Shown here one piece after another: positions 1-4,113 of a DNA stretch of 5,804 bases (position 1 is the first letter of the stretch; every line of letters starts with the position of its first letter). The notes below the pieces were generated by a model. It searched no databases and was not told the DNA's origin. It saw only the letters and a program-made list of their open reading frames with translations. Source of the DNA: Bacillota bacterium (GTDB lineage Bacteria > Bacillota > Bacilli > Bacillales > Cytobacillaceae); contig JAEWDX010000077.1 in the NCBI GenBank assembly GCA_023389895.1, positions 1 to 5,804 on the forward strand, written 5' to 3'. Made by a program: the position numbers and the translations under genes.

Positions 1-492
1 TGTGGATATTGTGTGAACAACTGTCCGTTTGATGTGATTCAGCTAGCAACATACTTGGATAACAAAGGAAAAGAATATCGTAAAGCACAAAAATGCGATC
101 TTTGTACAAATCGTTTAGAGGAAGGTTTACGACCTGCATGTGTAACAGCATGTCATACAGATTGCTTAGTATATGATGAAAAGGATAAAGTTTTAGCAGA
201 AGCTGAAAAACGCTTAGCAAAGATTAAAGAGCGTTTCCCTAATGCAAATATTTACAATCCACAAGGGATTAAAGGAACAACCACTGTTTATCTTTTAGCT
301 GATAAGCCGTCAGTGTATGGACTTCCTGAAGATCCGAAAGTTCCATTGTCACAAATCGTATGGAAGGACTATGCACAGCCACTTGGGAAAGCATTGCTTG
401 GTGTAACATCAATGGCAGTTATTGGTGCGGTCGTTTCTACTGCTATCAATAAAGAAAAAGGAAATCATGAGGGAGGACAGGACCATGAGTAA
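1..492 (+). CDS. Formate dehydrogenase Fe-S (beta) subunit, 5'-truncated by window edge
   Basis: This is the C-terminal 163 residues of a four-cluster ferredoxin-like electron-transfer subunit of the FdnH/FdoH/DmsB type. It passes electrons from the catalytic subunit to the cytochrome b subunit. The frame is open from base 1 and the true start lies upstream; the GTG at 13 is an internal Val codon. Visible cysteines are C1, C4 and C8 (CGYCVNNCP, the end of one 4Fe-4S motif) and C32, C35, C47, C51 (CDLC...ACVTAC, a second motif). The usual Pro after the last cysteine is His52, and an extra Cys55 follows. Residues about 129-149 form one hydrophobic C-terminal segment, matching the membrane anchor helix of FdnH, followed by a short charged tail. 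The full-length family is usually 250-300 residues, so roughly 100 are missing here. The stop overlaps the cytochrome b start, indicating translational coupling. The formate assignment leans on the neighbouring cytochrome b and fdhE; by itself the fragment could belong to another molybdo-oxidoreductase. Confidence 0.88.
   Translation, partial: CGYCVNNCPFDVIQLATYLDNKGKEYRKAQKCDLCTNRLEEGLRPACVTACHTDCLVYDEKDKVLAEAEKRLAKIKERFPNANIYNPQGIKGTTTVYLLADKPSVYGLPEDPKVPLSQIVWKDYAQPLGKALLGVTSMAVIGAVVSTAINKEKGNHEGGQDHE
471..477 (+). promoter_or_regulatory. Shine-Dalgarno site of the cytochrome b gene
   Basis: GGGAGGA lies inside the end of the preceding gene, with 7 bases between it and the ATG at 485. It decides the start: an in-frame ATG at 467 sits before this site and has no comparable purine tract at the right distance, and the open frame further upstream is only overlap with the Fe-S gene. 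Confidence 0.75.
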
Positions 493-1150
493 GCCTCAAA
501 AAACGATTAAGCGTTTTAACAAAGGTTTTATCGTATCTCACTGGATAAATGCAGGCGCGTTTTTCGTCCTATATATTTCTGCCCTCCCAATGTATACAGA
601 GTTTTTTAACTGGTTATACCCTGTATTTGGTGGCCCAGCAGGAGCTCGCTTAGTGCATAGGATTGCTGCAGTTGCATTCATGTTGCCATTATTCATCATG
701 ATTATCTTTGACTTTAAAGGCTTTATGAATTGGATGAAAAATATTTTCTCTTGGAAAAAGCATGATTTTCTGTTTTTCCCACAATTTATTCGCGAGTTTT
801 TCGGACTTAAAGCGAAGACTCCGAAACAAGACTTCTTTAATGCTGGAGAAAAAGTGAACTCTTTGTTAATGATTATTACAACACTCATGCTTATTAGTTC
901 AGGCCTTGTGATGTGGCTTCCAGAGTACTTCCCATATGCAGTTATTATGTGGGCATATCCTATCCATAACATCGGTCTAGGTCTTGCTGCTGCAGTGGCT
1001 ATTGGTCATATTTATATGTCACTATTCCTTGCACGTCCTTCTATGAGAGGGATTTTAAAAGGGGATATTACAGAGGAGTATGCAAAAGATCACCATGGAC
1101 GTTGGTATGACGAGCTTCAGGAAGAAGAAAAGAAAAAGAAGCATGCGTAA
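485..1150 (+). CDS. fdnI: Formate dehydrogenase cytochrome b (gamma) subunit
   Basis: This is a 221-residue integral membrane dihaem cytochrome b of the FdnI/FdoI type, which anchors formate dehydrogenase and hands electrons to the quinone pool (menaquinone, if this is a Bacillus relative). Four hydrophobic segments are visible at about residues 15-36, 57-77, 124-145 and 157-182. His19 (SHW), His58 (LVHR), His161 (PIHN) and His175 (GHIY) match in spacing and context the four haem b ligands of E. coli FdnI (His18, 57, 155, 169). The loop NAGEKVN at 119-125 and the tail DHHGRWYDEL at 202-211 resemble conserved family sequence, and the length fits (E. coli FdnI has 217). The C-terminus is a charged Glu/Lys run. 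The gene overlaps the Fe-S gene by 8 bases (ATGAGTAA), so the two are probably coupled. The catalytic subunit should be upstream. The fdn-type symbol is by homology; Gram-positive annotations often call it fdhC or fdoI. Confidence 0.92.
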   Translation: MSKPQKTIKRFNKGFIVSHWINAGAFFVLYISALPMYTEFFNWLYPVFGGPAGARLVHRIAAVAFMLPLFIMIIFDFKGFMNWMKNIFSWKKHDFLFFPQFIREFFGLKAKTPKQDFFNAGEKVNSLLMIITTLMLISSGLVMWLPEYFPYAVIMWAYPIHNIGLGLAAAVAIGHIYMSLFLARPSMRGILKGDITEEYAKDHHGRWYDELQEEEKKKKHA

Positions 1151-1189
1151 TCTTTTAGTCTTTGACAATTGAAATATTTTATCAGAAGA

Positions 1190-1226
1190 GCTACCCTGTC
1201 ATTAGGGTAGCCTTTGCTCTTATTAT
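1190..1226 (+). terminator. Hairpin between structural and accessory genes: possible intrinsic terminator or attenuator
   Basis: GCTACCCT (1190-1197) pairs perfectly with AGGGTAGC (1204-1211) around a 6-base loop. A pyrimidine-rich but interrupted tail follows (CTTTGCTCTTATTAT), starting 40 bases after the cytochrome b stop. The stem is strong for an AT-rich genome. The U-tract is broken by G and C residues, so termination may be partial, or the hairpin may mainly protect the upstream mRNA 3' end. AAGAGC (1186-1191) could alternatively pair with GCTCTT (1216-1221). Confidence 0.55.
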
Positions 1227-1259
1227 CTGAAAAAATTTCTGAAAGCGGTGTATTTAATT

Positions 1260-2057
1260 ATGGCAAAGAATTCTGTTCTTGATGAAAGCTACGAACAACT
1301 GCAAAAAGATATTCAAACCCTACACACAAAGTGGTGTGAGCAAGTTGCTGAAGTGAAGATTTCAGGATTAGGAGATATCATTGAAAAGAATTCACCACTT
1401 ATCCCACAATTAAACTTATTCATTGATTTATCTCAATACCGTCTGTTTATTGAGCAGCTGCTTGATTTATTAGGTTCTGATAAAGAGGGGATTTTTGCAG
1501 CAGCTAAAAGGCTTAAAGAACTGTTAACAACTGAAGTGTTGCAGAAGTGGTTTAATGAAACCATTTCAGTGAATCAATTTTATTTTGTGAAATTTGCTGA
1601 AGATCAAGATCTTCCTGAATGGCTTCCTTTCTTTACTGCGGAGCATGCAGCACGTCCATATCTCCAAAAAGCGGCAGTGGAATTAGCGGAGCAATTAAAG
1701 GATAGAGATGATCAACATGCCTGCCCATGCTGTGGAGAACCTCCTCGCTTTGCCTTAGTTGGAAAGCAAGGTGGAAAAGTAATGAACTGCCCACGCTGTC
1801 TGCATACATGGAATGTTAAGAAAATTAGCTGTGCTCATTGTGGAAAAGAAGGCGATTTAGTCATCCTGAAAATTGATGGGGACGAAGCAGCTGAAATCCA
1901 TGCTTGCAATAATTGTAAAGGGTATACTAAAGTGATAGATGCAAGGAAGTTACTTAAGCAGGAATCTCCGACATTATTAGATATAAAAAGTATTCATTTA
2001 GATTATATTGCACAAGAAAAAGGTTATGGAATTCCAGAAGAATCGGAGACCCATTAA
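1260..2057 (+). CDS. fdhE: Formate dehydrogenase accessory protein FdhE
   Basis: This 265-residue cytoplasmic protein is needed for active respiratory formate dehydrogenase. In E. coli, FdhE binds the catalytic subunit, carries iron through CxxC motifs and takes part in quality control before Tat export. The N-terminal part (about 1-150) looks helical and lacks cysteine clusters. The C-terminal part has the family's four CxxC pairs: C155/C158 (CPCCGEPP), C177/C180 (CPRCLHTW), C191/C194 (CAHCG) and C216/C219 (CNNCKGYTKVID). E. coli FdhE is longer (309). The ATG at 1260 is preferred. A GTG four codons upstream at 1248 is possible; it forms part of the weak purine tract (AAAGCGGTG, 1242-1250) that would serve the ATG. 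There is no signal peptide or membrane segment. It lies 109 bases after the cytochrome b gene, beyond a hairpin, which links it functionally to that enzyme but leaves open whether it is separately transcribed. Confidence 0.93.
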   Translation: MAKNSVLDESYEQLQKDIQTLHTKWCEQVAEVKISGLGDIIEKNSPLIPQLNLFIDLSQYRLFIEQLLDLLGSDKEGIFAAAKRLKELLTTEVLQKWFNETISVNQFYFVKFAEDQDLPEWLPFFTAEHAARPYLQKAAVELAEQLKDRDDQHACPCCGEPPRFALVGKQGGKVMNCPRCLHTWNVKKISCAHCGKEGDLVILKIDGDEAAEIHACNNCKGYTKVIDARKLLKQESPTLLDIKSIHLDYIAQEKGYGIPEESETH

Positions 2058-2069
2058 TTTAATATCACA

Positions 2070-2099
2070 TTGAATTTTTGAGTTAGGGGGGAGTATAGT
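2070..2099 (+). promoter_or_regulatory. Possible sigma-A type promoter for mobA-moeA
   Basis: TTGAAT (2070-2075) and TATAGT (2094-2099) are separated by 18 bases, with 4/6 and 5/6 matches to TTGACA and TATAAT. It lies in the 79-base gap between fdhE and mobA, about 38 bases upstream of the mobA start. The spacer contains a run of six G. Such matches arise by chance in AT-rich DNA, so this is only a candidate. Confidence 0.35.
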
Positions 2100-2124
2100 T
2101 TTAAGCTTCCTTCTAGTTACGGGC

Positions 2125-2130
2125 AGGTGA
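2125..2130 (+). promoter_or_regulatory. Shine-Dalgarno site deciding the GTG start of mobA
   Basis: AGGTGA ends 6 bases before the GTG at 2137. It supports the non-ATG start, because the nucleotide-binding signature begins only a few codons after that GTG and the first in-frame ATG (2182) would remove it. Confidence 0.65.
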
Positions 2131-2136
2131 ACAAAC

Positions 2137-2742
2137 GTGCAGTCAACAGGGATTATTAATGCTGGTGGAAAGTCTAGCAGAATGGGAACAAATAAAGCAT
2201 TATTAAAAATTAACGGAAAAACAGTTATTGAGACAATCGCTGAACAGCTCACAAAAGTTGTCTCTGATCTAATTATTGTAACAAACACACCTGAGCAGTA
2301 TGAATTTCTCGGTATTCCGATGGTTGAGGATAAATGGAAGGGCATGGGTCCGCTTGCAGGAATTCATGCAGGCTTAGCGGCGTCAAAAACGGATAAAAAT
2401 CTCGTTGTTGCTTGTGATATGCCCTTTATTTCTCCAGAGCTAGGCAGGATTTTATTGAATTATTTAGATAACTATGCGGCTGTTGTGCCAAAAATGACAG
2501 ATCATCTTCATCCTTTATTTGCAGCTTATCGGAAAGATGTTCAAGCAGAGATTCATAAATCTCTTCAAAATGAACAATTACGTATTAGAGCCTTCTTGCA
2601 AAATGTAAAGACAAAAATTGTCACGGAAGAGGATTTAAAGGAATTAGGATTTCCATATGAAGCTAGTTATTTTTTTAATATGAATGATCCTGAGGAATTC
2701 GAAGCAGCGTTAAAAATAGCTTCGGAAACGAATACTAAATAG
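2137..2742 (+). CDS. mobA: Molybdenum cofactor guanylyltransferase MobA
   Basis: This 201-residue cytoplasmic enzyme transfers GMP from GTP to Mo-molybdopterin, giving the MGD form used by DMSO-reductase-family enzymes such as formate dehydrogenase. The N-terminal nucleotide-binding signature is INAGGKSSRMGTNKALL (7-23), containing GG-x-S-x-RMG-x-x-K with Lys20. Further family motifs are GPLAGIHAGL (71-80), the metal-site ACDMPF with Asp94 (92-97), HPLFAAY (125-131) and the C-terminal FNMNDPEEF (180-188). The length is typical (E. coli MobA has 194). The position before AGG, usually Leu in LAGG, is Asn8. The start is GTG, supported by AGGTGA six bases upstream. It lies 24 bases before moeA and is probably cotranscribed with it. 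A cytidylyltransferase (MocA) is less likely, given the RMG signature and the pairing with a bis-MGD enzyme. Confidence 0.93.
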   Translation: MQSTGIINAGGKSSRMGTNKALLKINGKTVIETIAEQLTKVVSDLIIVTNTPEQYEFLGIPMVEDKWKGMGPLAGIHAGLAASKTDKNLVVACDMPFISPELGRILLNYLDNYAAVVPKMTDHLHPLFAAYRKDVQAEIHKSLQNEQLRIRAFLQNVKTKIVTEEDLKELGFPYEASYFFNMNDPEEFEAALKIASETNTK

Positions 2743-2766
2743 CTGAAAAGAAAGCAGAGATTAACG

Positions 2767-3993
2767 ATGAAATTTTTCCATGTTAAATCGGTAGAGGAAA
2801 CGTTCCAACTAATAAGTGAACAAGTTCAGCCGTTAACTGAAAAGATTAGACTCCCTCTTTTAGAGGCGCTTCATTTTGTTTTGGCTGAAGATATTTATGC
2901 GTCCGAAAATGTTCCTGATTTTCGTCGTTCAACTGTTGATGGGTATGCCGTTAAGGCAAAGGATACGTTTGGTTCATCAGAGAATATGCCTGGATTTCTG
3001 ACACTTATCGGGGAGGTACGAATGGGAGAGAAGCCATCCGTAGGAATCCAAGCTGATGAAGCAATGTATGTACCTACAGGCGGGATGATCCCTGATGGCA
3101 GTGATGCGGTCGTCATGATTGAACATTGTGAGAACATGAGCGGCTTGCTTAATGTTTACCGGCCATCGGCTCCAGGCGAAAATATTATTTCAATTGGTGA
3201 AGATATGCGAAAGGGTGATCTTCTTTTACCAAAAGGAACAAAACTTCGCCCGCAGGAGCTAGGGGCACTTGCCTCACAGGGAATTACTGAAGTATCAGTG
3301 ATTCGCATGCCTGTTATTGGCTATTTGTCATCAGGAGATGAAATTATCCCGATTGAATCTGATGTGCTTGCTCCTGGAGAAATTCGGGATATGAATGGGA
3401 TTACGATTGGTGGGCTTATTAAAGAATGGGGATTCACCTTTCAGTATGGTGGTATTGTGAAAGATAATCGAGAGGAATTTGAGCATAGAGCACGAGAATT
3501 GTTAGCGACCTCAGATTGCTTAGTTGTATCTGGCGGAAGTTCTGTAGGCACGAAAGATTATTCAATCGATGTGATTGAATCTCTTGGTGCACCAGGAGTG
3601 TTCGTGCATGGGATATCGATTAAGCCAGGGAAGCCGACAATTTTATCGATGGCTAATCAAAAACCTGTTATTGGGTTGCCAGGCCACCCAGCATCTGCAG
3701 TTATCATTTTTCGCCTGTTTGGAAAAGCAATTCTCGAGCGGTTGCATGGTGGAACTTCAGAAGAGAAACGATTGACTTTTGCAAAGGCAACGAAGAATAT
3801 TCCATCAGCAACAGGCAGAACAGACTATGTTAGAGTGCGACTATTTGAAGAGGATAACCAATGGTTTGCAGAACCAATTTTCGGGAAATCCGGTCTTATT
3901 TCGACACTTGTAAAAAGTGATGGAATGATTGAAATTGCAGCGCCGGATGAAGGGGTTCAAAAAGGGGAGCTCGTCTCCGTAAGATTGCTATGA
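2767..3993 (+). CDS. moeA: Molybdopterin molybdenumtransferase MoeA
   Basis: This 408-residue cytoplasmic enzyme inserts molybdate into adenylylated molybdopterin, the step before MobA. The order and length match classical MoeA (E. coli 411). The N-terminal domains I/II (about 1-175) contain FRRSTVDGYAV with Asp58 (E. coli Asp59) and VPTGGMIPDGSDAVVMIEH with Thr104 (E. coli Thr100). The MPT-binding domain III (about 180-325) contains LSSGDEI with Glu192 (E. coli Glu188), SGGSSVGTKDY with Asp264 (E. coli Asp259), KPGKP (286-290) and GLPGHPASA (303-311). The C-terminal beta-domain IV runs from about 335 to 408. No key residue appears to be lost. The ATG at 2767 has only a weak upstream purine stretch (AAAGCAGAGA, 2751-2760), so translation may depend partly on coupling with mobA 24 bases upstream. 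It is followed by a MoeA paralogue; this copy is the more canonical of the two. Confidence 0.95.
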   Translation: MKFFHVKSVEETFQLISEQVQPLTEKIRLPLLEALHFVLAEDIYASENVPDFRRSTVDGYAVKAKDTFGSSENMPGFLTLIGEVRMGEKPSVGIQADEAMYVPTGGMIPDGSDAVVMIEHCENMSGLLNVYRPSAPGENIISIGEDMRKGDLLLPKGTKLRPQELGALASQGITEVSVIRMPVIGYLSSGDEIIPIESDVLAPGEIRDMNGITIGGLIKEWGFTFQYGGIVKDNREEFEHRARELLATSDCLVVSGGSSVGTKDYSIDVIESLGAPGVFVHGISIKPGKPTILSMANQKPVIGLPGHPASAVIIFRLFGKAILERLHGGTSEEKRLTFAKATKNIPSATGRTDYVRVRLFEEDNQWFAEPIFGKSGLISTLVKSDGMIEIAAPDEGVQKGELVSVRLL

Positions 3994-4022
3994 TTTTGCT
4001 CAGCAAGCAAGCCTGATTGAGT

Positions 4023-4052
4023 TTCACTTTATCCCTCGAACTTTGGTAGAAT
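4023..4052 (+). promoter_or_regulatory. Possible promoter upstream of the MoeA-PBP fusion gene
   Basis: TTCACT (4023-4028) and TAGAAT (4047-4052) are 18 bases apart, matching the -35 and -10 consensus at 4/6 and 5/6. They fall in the 120-base gap between the two moeA genes, the longest gap in the window. The -10 element overlaps the left arm of the hairpin described at 4044-4070. The evidence is weak. Confidence 0.28.
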
Positions 4053-4070
4053 CTCAGGGGAATTTTACCA
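4044..4070 (+). other. Imperfect inverted repeat in the gap between the two moeA genes
   Basis: TGGTAGAAT (4044-4052) can pair with ATTTTACCA (4062-4070) over 9 positions, with one G-T pair, around a 9-base loop (CTCAGGGGA). No T-run follows, so it is not a standard intrinsic terminator. It could be an mRNA structure or an operator-like palindrome 44 bases before the next start codon, or chance. Confidence 0.4.
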
Positions 4071-4099
4071 CGACTACTTTGATTATTAATATCAGCAAC

Positions 4100-4107
4100 A
4101 AGGGGTG
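4100..4107 (+). promoter_or_regulatory. Shine-Dalgarno site of the MoeA-PBP fusion gene
   Basis: AAGGGGTG ends 6 bases before the ATG at 4114 and is one of the clearer ribosome sites in the window. It fixes the start of the last gene, whose first residues (RKVYL) are already family-like. Confidence 0.65.
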
Positions 4108-4113
4108 CAAACG

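Noticed and set aside
538..972. Open frame of 144 codons on the minus strand inside the cytochrome b gene.
   Set aside because: It lies wholly antisense to a strongly supported membrane protein gene, and its translation resembles no family I know.
1162..1190. TTGACA at 1162-1167, a perfect -35 consensus, as a promoter for fdhE.
   Set aside because: At a 16-18 base spacing there is only purine-rich sequence (GAAGAG region) with no -10-like element, and the hairpin at 1190 would terminate such a transcript at once.
1998..2345. Open frame of 115 codons on the minus strand across the fdhE-mobA junction.
   Set aside because: It overlaps two well-supported genes antisense and has no recognisable domain.
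2895..3137. Open frame of 80 codons on the minus strand within moeA.
   Set aside because: It is antisense to conserved MoeA motifs and has no family resemblance.
3575..3775. Open frame of 66 codons on the plus strand in another frame within moeA.
   Set aside because: The MoeA frame here carries the KPGKP and PGHP motifs; the alternative frame has no recognisable protein.
3996..4010. Short inverted repeat TTGCT/AGCAA just after moeA as a terminator.
   Set aside because: The stem is only 5 bp, mostly weak pairs, with no T-run after it.
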